36,733 nt of DNA from a virus. The position numbers were made by a program, and so were the translations under genes. Under the pieces are notes generated by a model. The model searched no databases. It was not told where the DNA came from and was given only the letters and a program-made list of their open reading frames with translations. The stretch lies in the IMG/VR virus record IMGVR_UViG_3300023223_001433, positions 1 through 36,733 of that record; one strand, written 5' to 3'. Within the stretch, counting starts at the first letter, position 1; each line of letters begins with the position of its first letter. Below, piece by piece: positions 23,765 through 32,146 of the stretch.

Positions 23765-24826
23765 TTAGGAATTATCAAATAAATGTGACGCTGCAGGGAT
23801 GCCTTTCAAGAGCTCAGTGAGTTCTTGATTCTGCTTATCCTGCTGTGTCTTACCTTTTGGTTTCGGGCCTCCGGCGTGCGATGTCGCAACGGAACCTTTA
23901 TCCACATTAGTCTGAGAGGGTTGTCCCTCGTTCGCCTTGGCTTTGCTGTCTCCGCCAAGTTGTTTGATAAACGCAATCCCTTTCTTGGGGTCACGCTTAC
24001 TTAAGATGGAATATACCATCTCAAAAGATTCTGTCAAGCTCATGGCTTTGTACTTTTCTGGATTGGCAGTTAACTCACTTTCAATCTCAGTATCGTAAGC
24101 CGGGAAATCCTTGTAGCTTTTTTGCAGCAAACTCTTGATGGTTGTTCGTTCGCCATGTTGCACCTTGGCCTGCAATCCCTTGATCTGTTCCTGATGTCTT
24201 TTCTCTTGCAGGAAGGTCCTTTGCTGATTTTCAAAGTTCAGCTTTTCCATGTCGATGGTCATTGTTTCTCTGGCCAACGCATCTGGATCATCCTCATGTT
24301 TCTTTCGAAGTTGGTCTTTCTGAGCACTGAAATGATCATCAATATCCTTTTGGTTCATCTTGAAGTCATCAGGATGGTAACTGAAATTATATTCACTCTT
24401 ACTCAAGACCGCCTCCTCTGCAGTCTGCTTGACCTTATTCAATTCACCGAGGACTTCCTCTTTTTCCTTCAGGAGTTTCTGGATGTACTCTTCTTTGTCA
24501 TGTATCCTCTTTTCCTTGGGATCATTGAGATCCAGGAAGTTTCCGTCAGGAAGGCGAACCAGGTTTTTCTCCGGCTTTTCTTCTGAGGAGTCAGTCGCAG
24601 TGTCATCAGCCGGAGCATCCGGAGCAGTTTCCTCAGCAGGAGTGGTGATCTCCTCTGGGGTGGGAGTCTCCTCTTTCGGATCTTTTTCTGGCTCGCCTTC
24701 ACCTTTTTCAGCTTTTGGCTTTTTGTTCTCAAGATAGAAATCTGGGTTTTTCTGCCCCTTGGCAACGAGTTCTTCCTGACTGGTATTGATTTGATTGATT
24801 ACTTGATTTAGATCTTTAGGGTCCAT
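23765..24826 (-). CDS. Scaffolding protein
   Basis: A 353-residue, very acidic and lysine-rich protein. An N-terminal Pro/Glu-rich disordered part (about residues 34-82) is followed by long coiled-coil helices (about 110-160 and 185-220) and a polar C-terminus. This build, directly between portal-side and capsid genes, is that of phage scaffolds, which guide capsid assembly and leave the head. No protease motif is visible. It lies between a small gene and the capsid gene in the usual order. Confidence 0.7.
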   Translation of the reverse strand: MDPKDLNQVINQINTSQEELVAKGQKNPDFYLENKKPKAEKGEGEPEKDPKEETPTPEEITTPAEETAPDAPADDTATDSSEEKPEKNLVRLPDGNFLDLNDPKEKRIHDKEEYIQKLLKEKEEVLGELNKVKQTAEEAVLSKSEYNFSYHPDDFKMNQKDIDDHFSAQKDQLRKKHEDDPDALARETMTIDMEKLNFENQQRTFLQEKRHQEQIKGLQAKVQHGERTTIKSLLQKSYKDFPAYDTEIESELTANPEKYKAMSLTESFEMVYSILSKRDPKKGIAFIKQLGGDSKAKANEGQPSQTNVDKGSVATSHAGGPKPKGKTQQDKQNQELTELLKGIPAASHLFDNS

Positions 24827-24838
24827 GGCTTTACTCCT

Positions 24839-25093
24839 TTACTGGTTAGGTTCTTGTAGTTCTTTAATTGAGTTCTCCAGCCAGGTAATAATTGATAAAA
24901 TGGCTCTTCTGCCCTCGGAGGCAGCAGCAGCAGAATAAGGCTTGTTCTCCTTCCACGCATTCTGTTCATCGATGTCATATTTGTTCACAGTCTTTAATAG
25001 CTTTGGCTTCATGATCTCCAGCCAGTTGAGGTCCTTGAGGAATTGATACCTCCAGGATGCACTCTTTATTTCTTCTGACGTCAGTTTACTCAT
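24839..25093 (-). CDS. Hypothetical head-module protein
   Basis: An 84-residue helical protein (SWRYQFLKDLNWLEIMKPKL, AENSI-like coil near the end: LENSIKELQEPNQ). Not recognised. It overlaps the portal gene by 4 nt and lies immediately upstream of the scaffold gene, so it is probably a small head-assembly factor. It has no obvious Cys or DNA-binding motif. Confidence 0.55.
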   Translation of the reverse strand: MSKLTSEEIKSASWRYQFLKDLNWLEIMKPKLLKTVNKYDIDEQNAWKENKPYSAAAASEGRRAILSIITWLENSIKELQEPNQ

Positions 25094-27285
25094 GGCCTTG
25101 GTGCGTTACTAATAGCAGTGCCCCGTACACTCCTGTTTGGTGCTATGTCAGGTTGTGGTGCTGCAAGCTGTGCATTGACTTGCGTCTGATCTCGGGTGGT
25201 GTCTGTGATAGGTCCTTCCTGTCCAGGGATAGTCACCCCTTGCTCCTGCTCTGCAAGAATGTCCAGGAAATCAAAGTGTTGTGCTTGGTGACGGCCATGG
25301 AAGGCAGTAACCTCATCAGGGTTAGCAGCCATCCATGCTTCATGGGAGCGAATCTCTACTTCATGGTCATCACTCTCATCTGCATCAAACATCTGCATGG
25401 TCAACAACAGATTCTCCGTGAGAACCTTCCTCTTTGTCTCTGCACGGGTATTGGGACTCCTGATGATCTGGTCAGGGTCCGGTTGTCCCAGGGCTCTCCA
25501 GAGAAGTTTCAGGACTGGCACTGGATCAAACTCAGGAATGTTCTGACCAATATTAAGAACGTTCACAAGGTTCTGAACCTGCAAGGTTCTGTTCTGCATG
25601 GTGCGAACTCCCAGGGGAACCACGTCCACTGTCTGAAACCCATAGAAGTCATCAGGGGTTACCTCAACAAAAACCGGTGGCCTCACATGCGGGTCAGTAA
25701 TGCGAACAGTTCTCTTCTCATCAAAGAATTGCTGGGCATACTCCAACCCTGTCAAGATGACTTTTTCTACTACTTCAATCTCCAAACCAAAGGAATAAAG
25801 ATTGAACCGTTTGCTGGCTTCCTCAAAGGCGATAGAGAAATTAGTAGCAGCAACATTGGAAGCCTTCCCCACCTTGGGATCTGTGGCCCCAGAAGACTCC
25901 CTTGCTCGCTGACTCAGGAACTCAATCATAGACAATGACGATCCAGTTAGATCGGGCACGCCCAAAGGCATGATGACCTCCTTGGGGTTTCCGTCTGTCC
26001 CAATTTTTTTAAACTGGTTAAAGATGAAGTCCTGGGAAACATTGTCCAGGCGGTTCACGTCAACAGCCCACATATTACACATCGCTGCAGTTACATTATC
26101 AATGTGCTGATTGATCCTGTCACTGATTGCGCGGAACCAACTCTTTGCTACATCAAAGATTCCAATCCCATAAACAGAATCTTCATTCCTGATCCACTGG
26201 GCATGGATGATCGGTTTGGTCTTATTGTCGAAAGGATTCTTTCGGAAATAGATAATGAAATTGTTAACCATCCAGACCTGAACTTGCTCCCGCTCTCCCG
26301 TTACAATATTGTCATTTACTTCCTGGGCCTTGTTGGAAGAAGGAAGGTCGCTCCAGCCCCACCACTCCCAGAGGGTAAAGGTGTTTCTCTGATTGGCCAG
26401 GTTCTCAAACTGGGTATCGTCTGGGATGCCACGCTTCTCATCCCGGAAGGGGGACTTGCTCACCTCTGTGTCAAAGTCTCCACCAGCTTCAAAGATTTCA
26501 TCCAGGTGAAGCAGGCCAAGAAGTTCCTCTTTGCCTTTCAGCCACTCTGCACTGACCTCATGACGATACACCTGATCAGCAGCCTGGATATCTTTCATAC
26601 GTGGTTCTACGTAGACATCCTCGATAGGGAAAGACTGGATATCAAAGCCATCGTAAACCGTTCTCTCCTTGGTTATCCTTTGAATCTCAAAGGTCATGGC
26701 TGGTTCACCATTCTCCTCCAGGACTGGAAGACCATCCTGATCAATCAAGGGAACCTCTACTTTTTCCTTGGCTGTCCTGACTTCTCTCCTGAAATCCCAG
26801 GAGAACTTCGCAAAGGCAGTTCCGTAGATGGCTCTATTCCTGACAAACGTTTCCATCTTCTCCACATACTTGGCTTCCTGGAAAAGAACTGAAAGAGCTT
26901 TCTTTTGAAGTTCAGCAGTCTCCTCATCCACTTCCCCGGTACGTCCCCTCATATCAAACCAGTTCTGTCTATCGGGAAAGACTGTCTGATACTGGTCACT
27001 GACAACCGCTTCTACGATTCTATGGAACTCCAAGTCCCTTACATCTGAACGGCCTTTGTAGTTCTTTTCCCGCTGGGCTGAGATAGCCCGGAAAGCTTTG
27101 GCATCACTGGTCCATCGGTCATTCAGGTTCTCTGGATAAAAGTCTACATTGCGGGTAGCTCGACCTATCTCTACGTCCGAAATAAAGGTTCTCATCTTAT
27201 GGGAAAACTGACTATCAAACTCATCGTTGACACCAGCCAGGTTTGTTCCGTCTGTAATTCGTACTGTTGTTTCTTTAATCGCCAT
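25090..27285 (-). CDS. Portal protein
   Basis: A 731-residue protein; its size and order match the large portal proteins of podoviruses of the P22/SU10 type. A charged N-terminal part is followed by a central helical region (FVRNRAIYGTAFAKFSWDFR; NQHIDNVTAAMCNMWAVDVN) and a polar C-terminal part with a Gln/Asp-rich tail. It forms the dodecameric ring through which DNA enters and leaves. The start at 27285 is fixed by a TAATG overlap with the terminase nuclease gene; an extension upstream would read into that gene. Confidence 0.75.
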   Translation of the reverse strand: MAIKETTVRITDGTNLAGVNDEFDSQFSHKMRTFISDVEIGRATRNVDFYPENLNDRWTSDAKAFRAISAQREKNYKGRSDVRDLEFHRIVEAVVSDQYQTVFPDRQNWFDMRGRTGEVDEETAELQKKALSVLFQEAKYVEKMETFVRNRAIYGTAFAKFSWDFRREVRTAKEKVEVPLIDQDGLPVLEENGEPAMTFEIQRITKERTVYDGFDIQSFPIEDVYVEPRMKDIQAADQVYRHEVSAEWLKGKEELLGLLHLDEIFEAGGDFDTEVSKSPFRDEKRGIPDDTQFENLANQRNTFTLWEWWGWSDLPSSNKAQEVNDNIVTGEREQVQVWMVNNFIIYFRKNPFDNKTKPIIHAQWIRNEDSVYGIGIFDVAKSWFRAISDRINQHIDNVTAAMCNMWAVDVNRLDNVSQDFIFNQFKKIGTDGNPKEVIMPLGVPDLTGSSLSMIEFLSQRARESSGATDPKVGKASNVAATNFSIAFEEASKRFNLYSFGLEIEVVEKVILTGLEYAQQFFDEKRTVRITDPHVRPPVFVEVTPDDFYGFQTVDVVPLGVRTMQNRTLQVQNLVNVLNIGQNIPEFDPVPVLKLLWRALGQPDPDQIIRSPNTRAETKRKVLTENLLLTMQMFDADESDDHEVEIRSHEAWMAANPDEVTAFHGRHQAQHFDFLDILAEQEQGVTIPGQEGPITDTTRDQTQVNAQLAAPQPDIAPNRSVRGTAISNAPRP

Positions 27286-28124
27286 TACCAATGACTCCCT
27301 TCTTGTTGTTTGTATTCGCGAGTTGGAATTCCATCCTTGGGCCTGTACTTGGGCTTGGCACACACAATGCCGCCCAGGCAATCAATCAAATCATCGTTCT
27401 CTTTCTGGATCTTGCTCTTCTTGTCGTAACACCAGTGGTTCAGTTGCCAGATCAGCTTTTGACACTTATCGCTGATCAGAAGGCGAGGGCCATTGTATTT
27501 CCCATCAAAAGCCAGGCATTTCCTGATCTCATTGATTCGAGGGGTATCATGCTTTTGCCACTGCTCTGTCCTGATTCCGTATTGCTGGAACTGGTCTTGA
27601 ATAGATTTCTTATTCTCAGAGCCCTTCTTTCCCTGAACAGCCTGGGGCTCAATCATGTTTCTCCTGGGCTTGCCACCCCACTTCTTATAGTTTGAACGCA
27701 GGCGTGCTGCCATCTTGTAGGAGTCCGTCTCAATGAACTCATTAAAGATATAAATTCGGTCCCTTGTATCTACCTTAGCGGCCAGGGCAAAGAAATCCTT
27801 TACTGGATGGGTGTCTATGCCTGTGTAGGTTGTCCAATCAAGGACGTGGATATTGCTGGGATGGAAGACCTCATCATGGGGAAAGACATGCATCCACTCC
27901 ATGCCCTCTGACAGTTCGCTTCGGAATTCCTTAAAGATCTTTCCGGCCAGGAAGGCAAAATAGCCATACCTTCTAGCCTTACGCTCATCAAAGGGAGTGG
28001 CCTCCTCCATCTCTTTAACCTGATCGATATCCAGGATACCCCGAACTCCTGCAGGGGAATTGTAGCAATTCTGATCCTGTGAGCAGGTGATAAGATCCCA
28101 TTTTTTGAGATAGTGAAAAGCCAT
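27285..28124 (-). CDS. Large terminase, nuclease part
   Basis: A 279-residue protein that corresponds to the C-terminal nuclease half of large terminases. After a linker (ITCSQDQNCYNSPAGVRGIL) and a helix ending RRYGYFAFLAGKIFKEF, the RNase H-like nuclease follows with VLDWTTYTGIDTHPVKDFF, where the Asp residues are the likely metal ligands, and DDLIDCLGGIV near residue 246. It cuts concatemeric DNA during packaging. It begins in a TAATG overlap with the ATPase gene. A -1 frameshift at the junction would give one chain of normal length; translation as two subunits is the alternative. Confidence 0.75.
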   Translation of the reverse strand: MAFHYLKKWDLITCSQDQNCYNSPAGVRGILDIDQVKEMEEATPFDERKARRYGYFAFLAGKIFKEFRSELSEGMEWMHVFPHDEVFHPSNIHVLDWTTYTGIDTHPVKDFFALAAKVDTRDRIYIFNEFIETDSYKMAARLRSNYKKWGGKPRRNMIEPQAVQGKKGSENKKSIQDQFQQYGIRTEQWQKHDTPRINEIRKCLAFDGKYNGPRLLISDKCQKLIWQLNHWCYDKKSKIQKENDDLIDCLGGIVCAKPKYRPKDGIPTREYKQQEGSHW

Positions 28125-28861
28125 TACATTAAAAACTTGGGTTTGTCCTGGAAGACACCATCTTCTTCCATCATGTTATAAATAAAGCCAGCTTCATGGA
28201 GTGGGGTGAAAAAGCAGTAGATATATCCACCTTGCCGGAACCGCTGAATTGTCTCTCCCCAGATGTCTTGGCGGGGAGGTTCATCCATCAGGCAAGCGTC
28301 CAGGGTAGCACCGGCGAACTCGCCAATGTCTTGCTCATAAGTCATAAGATCCAGGATAGAGCCATTGTCAGCTTCCCAGATAAAGTCAAAAGACTTCTTT
28401 TCTTTGCGCGTAGTATATCTACCTTTAGGAAACCACTTCCTTAATTCCTCGTTGATGGGTCCTGATATATTACTTGGGGTACCGATGATTCGGATACGGG
28501 CAGGTTTGCGCATATCGCGGAAGCGGCGATTATCAAACCAGATATTCTGAGGACCAAACATGAGATTGCCAGCAATGTTGGCAAGAGAACAGGTCTTCTG
28601 GGTTCCATTGCCACCAGCATAGACGACATACCTGGCCTCTGACTGAATCACCATCTGGGCCTGGCCATTGGGAACAAAGGCTATCAGGGGATTGAGTTCA
28701 ATCAAGTTCCGGTAATAGAGAATCTTCTCGCAGATATCTTCTTGCTCTGCACGAGACATATCCTCAAAACGAGGACAATTAGCTTCTCGGGTATACTCGA
28801 AATACCGATCTATGATGAATTCGTTATCCGGCTTCGGGGACGGCGAGAGGGGAGTTACCAT
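28124..28861 (-). CDS. Large terminase, ATPase part
   Basis: A 245-residue protein with the packaging ATPase motor. A Walker A motif lies at about residue 84 (AGGNGTQKT), a Walker B at about 186-195 (LDACLMDEPP) and a coupling-type motif near 220 (CFFTPLHEAG). The usual Gly before the Walker Lys is Gln here, an unusual substitution. It has no nuclease domain because the reading frame ends at 28124, where the nuclease gene begins. Together they total about 524 residues, a normal length for TerL. Confidence 0.75.
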   Translation of the reverse strand: MVTPLSPSPKPDNEFIIDRYFEYTREANCPRFEDMSRAEQEDICEKILYYRNLIELNPLIAFVPNGQAQMVIQSEARYVVYAGGNGTQKTCSLANIAGNLMFGPQNIWFDNRRFRDMRKPARIRIIGTPSNISGPINEELRKWFPKGRYTTRKEKKSFDFIWEADNGSILDLMTYEQDIGEFAGATLDACLMDEPPRQDIWGETIQRFRQGGYIYCFFTPLHEAGFIYNMMEEDGVFQDKPKFLM

Positions 28862-29138
28862 TATCTTTAGCCAATTTCCTTATCTTGACCGCATGATAAC
28901 CGTCTCTTACATCTCCGTTCTCATCTGGGTAGAATCCGTAGTCTGCCCGATAATTGTCCTTCGTATGCTGGAACTCGGAATTATGAATCATGATTTCTTC
29001 CTTGTCCTGGGATTTCACAATCGCAGCAAGCATATTCAATAATGCTCCCTGCAACATCTTGGTCTTCTGATAAGCCTCAATGAGCTGATCAGGAGTAATC
29101 TCAACCTGTTCTTCTGGTACTGGCTCTGGTAGGTTCAT
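28824..29138 (-). CDS. Hypothetical protein between terminase genes
   Basis: A 104-residue protein with an acidic N-terminus (LPEPVPEEQVEITPDQL) and a helical centre, then Tyr/Asp-rich residues. Not recognised. It overlaps the small terminase gene by 4 nt and the ATPase gene by 38 nt. It may help the terminase, but this is inferred from position only. Confidence 0.5.
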   Translation of the reverse strand: MNLPEPVPEEQVEITPDQLIEAYQKTKMLQGALLNMLAAIVKSQDKEEIMIHNSEFQHTKDNYRADYGFYPDENGDVRDGYHAVKIRKLAKDNGNSPLAVPEAG

Positions 29139-29818
29139 GTGTTTCCGAATTTAATATTACGAACGACATTAGACTGGCCTCCATCTTTCTTTATCCACTC
29201 CTGAAGCTCAACCTCATCACGAGGGTAGCGCTTGTTGTTGAAGATAAAACCAAGTTCGGCCTGGGTCATCATGCTGGTGTTCTCATGGGGTTTCTTCTCA
29301 CCGTCCTGTTCCTGCAGGATGGCTTCGAAGCTTTTGGCTAACGGTATGATCTGGGAAAGTAAATGGATGATGTTAACATCTTTTCTGTTGGCGTACAGAT
29401 CCTCTATGACTTCGTTCAGAAGCATATAGGTTGTAATGACAGTGTTCCTGAAAAGGACAGTGGGGACTGTGCTCATATCTACCCTGCGAGCATTCTCCGG
29501 CTGGTGTATCCACTTGGTGCTCATGCCCAGGACTGACTGGATCTCCTGGTTGTTGAGACCAAGGTTCTGTAGTCGCCACATCAAGCGACCCAACTTATTG
29601 ATCTGTGCTTCGGTGTAACTCCCATTGGGACTGGGAATGATCTGATACTCCTCGTTCACGGCCAGATCCTCTATGAGCTGGCTCCTCTTTACCATCAACT
29701 CCTCGCGCCTGATATGACGCAATTCCTTGACTCGGGCATTATGCTTATCTACGTATTTTCTCTTCTCCTTCTTCCTGAGAGCAGCCTCTTCGGATTCCTT
29801 CTTGTCAGAGCAGTCCAT
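29135..29818 (-). CDS. Small terminase candidate
   Basis: A 227-residue protein. A charged N-terminal coil (residues 5-50) leads to a helix-turn-helix-like stretch (LGLNNQEIQSVLGMSTKWIHQ split as LGLNNQEIQSV and LGMSTKWIH) near residues 87-107. Helical oligomerisation sequences follow (NTVITTYMLLNEVIEDL). Small terminases recognise the packaging site and feed DNA to the large subunit, and this gene lies two positions before the ATPase. No ribosome site precedes the ATG, and the promoter-like boxes upstream would place the transcript start near it. A later start at about residue 42 (after AGGAG) is possible. Confidence 0.6.
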   Translation of the reverse strand: MDCSDKKESEEAALRKKEKRKYVDKHNARVKELRHIRREELMVKRSQLIEDLAVNEEYQIIPSPNGSYTEAQINKLGRLMWRLQNLGLNNQEIQSVLGMSTKWIHQPENARRVDMSTVPTVLFRNTVITTYMLLNEVIEDLYANRKDVNIIHLLSQIIPLAKSFEAILQEQDGEKKPHENTSMMTQAELGFIFNNKRYPRDEVELQEWIKKDGGQSNVVRNIKFGNT

Positions 29819-29824
29819 AAATAA

Positions 29825-29853
29825 CTGTTACTCTGTGAACTGCAACTTGTCAA
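29825..29853 (-). promoter_or_regulatory. Late promoter candidate
   Basis: Minus-strand TTGACA (29848-29853) lies 17 nt from TAACAG (29825-29830), a consensus -35 and a poor -10. It starts right after the two-way terminator. The predicted start would fall about at the ATG of the small terminase, giving a leaderless message. Confidence 0.4.
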
Positions 29854-29859
29854 GGAATG

Positions 29860-29930
29860 AAAAAAGGCAGAATAGAAGCAAGCCTCCAACCTGGCTGGAT
29901 TTTAGAGGCTCACAGGCATCCTGCCTTTTT
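29860..29930. terminator. Two-way terminator between leftward operons
   Basis: AAAAAAGGCAG (29860-29870) pairs with CTGCCTTTTT (29921-29930), with an inner AGCCTC/GAGGCT helix (29881-29886 with 29905-29910). T-runs stand at the 3' side on both strands. It separates the small-gene block above from the head genes below. The rest of the gap 29819-29977 holds the promoter candidate and no further gene that I can see. Confidence 0.65.
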
Positions 29931-29977
29931 CGTGAGAATGTATAACAACTTTATACTACGTCCAGTGTATTCCTTTG

Positions 29978-30166
29978 TCAATTGTACACCTTGGCCTCCC
30001 GGACCCCTGCTCTTCTGTCCATGGGAGCAGCCTTAGCCGTGTAGACTTCAGCGATATTCGTAAAGTTGGTGATGTAACATTGGTAACAGTAAAACTTATT
30101 CTTCCCGACAGCCCCAGCATCAACTTGCAGAATGGCTTTCCGGGATGGGTGTTTGTGGCATTTCAT
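29978..30166 (-). CDS. Small zinc-ribbon-like protein
   Basis: A 62-residue protein with an N-terminal CxxH (MKCHKH) and a later CYQC, likely zinc ligands. Not recognised. It starts in a TAATG overlap with a small membrane protein gene and is the last gene before the terminator at 29.9 kb. Confidence 0.55.
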   Translation of the reverse strand: MKCHKHPSRKAILQVDAGAVGKNKFYCYQCYITNFTNIAEVYTAKAAPMDRRAGVREAKVYN

Positions 30167-30297
30167 TATTTGTACCTGTCCTTATAGTAACATTTGTTCC
30201 TTTTGCGAATGCTGTCATTTTCGTTGCAGTATTCAAATCCTATTACGGTCAAGACAGCACCCATGAGCACCACGAGGCAAAACAAAACAACTTCCAT
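30166..30297 (-). CDS. Small membrane protein
   Basis: A 43-residue ORF with one membrane segment (VVLFCLVVLMGAVLTVIGF) near residues 3-21, then a polar, Lys/Arg-rich tail. Its start overlaps the upstream stop (TGATG) and its stop overlaps the next start (TAATG), a double coupling that supports it as a gene. Function unknown; it may be an envelope modifier. Confidence 0.55.
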   Translation of the reverse strand: MEVVLFCLVVLMGAVLTVIGFEYCNENDSIRKRNKCYYKDRYK

Positions 30298-30491
30298 CAG
30301 TCTTCCTCCAAAGAAAAGTTCTTATCCTTCAGTAATTCCAATAACCCATTTGCTGCTTTTTTCAAGGAGGCAATGCGACTTTCCAAATGCTCGATGTACG
30401 CCACATGCTCTGCTATTGTTTTACTACTGGCTACTATCCGCTCATTCATCTCTTTAAGATCTTTAAGACTTACTTGAATTTCCTCAGTCAT
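30297..30491 (-). CDS. Coiled-coil small protein
   Basis: A 64-residue, heptad-rich helical protein (LKDLKEMNERIVASSKTIAE and IEHLESRIASLKKAANGLLEL) with acidic ends. No family recognised. Short coiled coils of this kind often mediate oligomers. It overlaps its upstream neighbour by 8 nt and is coupled to the small membrane protein by TGATG. Confidence 0.55.
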   Translation of the reverse strand: MTEEIQVSLKDLKEMNERIVASSKTIAEHVAYIEHLESRIASLKKAANGLLELLKDKNFSLEED

Positions 30492-30873
30492 TTCTTTCCC
30501 CCTCCTCTTTCCATGCTTTATTGAATTCCTCTACAGCCTTAGCAAGAGGACCTATTTGAATGTCCTCACTCTCTCCTGACATAACCGCCTTGACTAACCT
30601 TTGTGCTTCTTCCACCAATGTATATTGAGAAAAGAAACAATCCTCAAGATCATCCGGGAAACCCTCTGGCACATTATTCCATCCATCAAAAACATTGATA
30701 TTTCCCAGTCTGATCATGGCATTGCGATACATGCGAAGTCTTTCCTTTAGGTCTCTATGCCTTCCAACAATATCAGAAGCTGAAATCGGACCTGGAACCT
30801 GGTATCCCATATTATACCAGAGATTACAATAATCCTTGCGATCACCTACCTTGGGCTGATCTTCGTCACTCAT
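30484..30873 (-). CDS. Hypothetical protein
   Basis: A 129-residue protein, helical and acidic, with Trp/Tyr-containing segments (LWYNMGYQVPGPISASDIVG) and no recognised family. The start at 30873 has GGGAGGG just upstream and forms a TGATG overlap with the previous gene. It belongs to the leftward early block of small proteins led by the AbrB-like regulator. Confidence 0.55.
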   Translation of the reverse strand: MSDEDQPKVGDRKDYCNLWYNMGYQVPGPISASDIVGRHRDLKERLRMYRNAMIRLGNINVFDGWNNVPEGFPDDLEDCFFSQYTLVEEAQRLVKAVMSGESEDIQIGPLAKAVEEFNKAWKEEGERND

Positions 30874-31097
30874 CAACCCTCCCCATTGGTTTCCACTCTC
30901 TGCACCTGTAACCGAGATCTCCTGGCATCAGCCATGATACCTTCCTTTAAGCTGGCAAGCTCCAGGTTCTTCACCTCTATCAAATCAAACACCTTTTCCA
31001 GGTGATCCTGTTTCTCAGGGGCATCATCCTTAAAAAGGTCCCTGGTCTTTCGAAGCATTACACATGTCTCACAATTGCATTTACGTTTTCTCATCAT
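30873..31097 (-). CDS. Small Cys-rich helical protein
   Basis: A 74-residue protein starting MMRKRKCNCETC, three Cys in a basic N-terminus, then two helices rich in Glu, Lys and Leu. A metal or nucleic-acid binding role is suggested by CNCETC but not shown. It overlaps the preceding gene's 3' end by 17 nt and its own stop forms TGATG with the next gene. Confidence 0.5.
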   Translation of the reverse strand: MMRKRKCNCETCVMLRKTRDLFKDDAPEKQDHLEKVFDLIEVKNLELASLKEGIMADARRSRLQVQRVETNGEG

Positions 31098-31407
31098 CTG
31101 GCTCTTTCTTTTTTACTGGTTTACAAAACTCTTCATACTCCTCTACTGAAATTTGCTCATGATAACCATCCTCCTCCTGCCAGACCAGGAAAGTACCTTC
31201 CCGATTCAGCTTCTCGCCAATGCAACAGAACCGCCTCCTGGCACATCGCCTGACCGTCCCTCTATCGGTCTTAAAGGTTGACCTCACTTCTTGATCAGAG
31301 GTAATGCATTCAGGGTAATAATCCCTTCCCTCTACCAGGATCTTCTTCAACCCCAGTTGGTCTCGGTACATCACTGGTAATGTGTATGGATTATCCTTTG
31401 TTGCCAT
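31081..31407 (-). CDS. Hypothetical Cys-containing protein
   Basis: A 108-residue protein with a basic Cys stretch (RRCARRRFCCIGEKL near residues 53-67) and an acidic C-terminus (EEYEEFCKPVKKKEPDDEKT). AAGGAG precedes the ATG. No family recognised. It overlaps the gene upstream by 17 nt. Confidence 0.5.
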   Translation of the reverse strand: MATKDNPYTLPVMYRDQLGLKKILVEGRDYYPECITSDQEVRSTFKTDRGTVRRCARRRFCCIGEKLNREGTFLVWQEEDGYHEQISVEEYEEFCKPVKKKEPDDEKT

Positions 31408-31645
31408 TGCCGCTCTCCTTCTCTTCTACTACCTCATTTTTAAATCTCTTGCGATACGTGCGAAAGGTCATCTTGTTCTTACTGATCAGCAGCATCTCCT
31501 GGGTATCCAGGTCCTCCCAGAACACCTTCAGGAAAGGGTCTTCCAGTAGCTCTTCTGTGATGGGAACATCGGCAGCTGTCCTCTCATAAGGACCCACCAA
31601 CTCCGCTCTTAAAAAAGGTTTGTAGATTTCTTCAGGGGTGCTCAT
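31391..31645 (-). CDS. Hypothetical protein
   Basis: An 84-residue, acidic-centred protein with a basic C-terminus (TYRKRFKNEVVEEKES). No Cys pair and no family recognised. AAAGGAG precedes the start and it overlaps its upstream neighbour by 14 nt, in keeping with the block. Confidence 0.5.
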   Translation of the reverse strand: MSTPEEIYKPFLRAELVGPYERTAADVPITEELLEDPFLKVFWEDLDTQEMLLISKNKMTFRTYRKRFKNEVVEEKESGNGNKG

Positions 31646-31823
31646 GGGATGCTCCTTTCTTTTCCGGTATAGGTAACTCCATGGTTACTTTGGAATTAAT
31701 AAGTCGAGACTCAATAGCGAACTGCAGCAACCCATAACATTTATCACACAGACGCAATCCTCGTTGGGAGAAATCGTAGCTGGCCATGTTTTCACAGTAA
31801 GAGCAGGAGTCTTTGTTATCCAT
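31632..31823 (-). CDS. Zinc-ribbon small protein
   Basis: A 63-residue protein with CSYCEN at the N-terminus and LCDKC about 20 residues later, a classic zinc-ribbon spacing, followed by a short helix. Such folds often bind nucleic acid or partner proteins. The Met at 31823 begins at DNKDSC; an upstream extension lacks support. It overlaps both neighbours by 8 to 14 nt. Confidence 0.6.
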   Translation of the reverse strand: MDNKDSCSYCENMASYDFSQRGLRLCDKCYGLLQFAIESRLINSKVTMELPIPEKKGASHEHP

Positions 31824-32133
31824 ATTGTAAAAGCTTAACAAGCCGATCTCCAAAGTCTTTAGTCATACGAAAATAACCTACATCTATTTGATATTTAACC
31901 TCCTGAAAAATGCCATCCACCTCAACCATCCCTTTGTCTTTTAGTTCAATCAATCCATAAGAGATACCAAAACCAAAAGAAGTATGCTCATGAGGACAAC
32001 GAACCACAAAGCTCCAATCATGCCCAAACCCATCCCCAGTTATTGCCATGGGGGTTAGGCAGGCGGGACATCTGTACTTCTCCCACTGGATGCCGGTTCT
32101 GGCCATTCTTAAAATATCGTCAAGGAAGTTCAT
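31816..32133 (-). CDS. Zinc-ribbon-containing protein
   Basis: A 105-residue protein with YRCPACLTPM near residues 20-29 and VRCPHEH near 44-50, a likely zinc site, then a compact alpha/beta C-terminus (GMVEVDGIFQEVKYQIDVGY). I do not recognise the family. It is in tight coupling (8-nt overlap) with the next gene. Confidence 0.55.
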   Translation of the reverse strand: MNFLDDILRMARTGIQWEKYRCPACLTPMAITGDGFGHDWSFVVRCPHEHTSFGFGISYGLIELKDKGMVEVDGIFQEVKYQIDVGYFRMTKDFGDRLVKLLQYG

Positions 32134-32146
32134 TACTTACTTCTAC

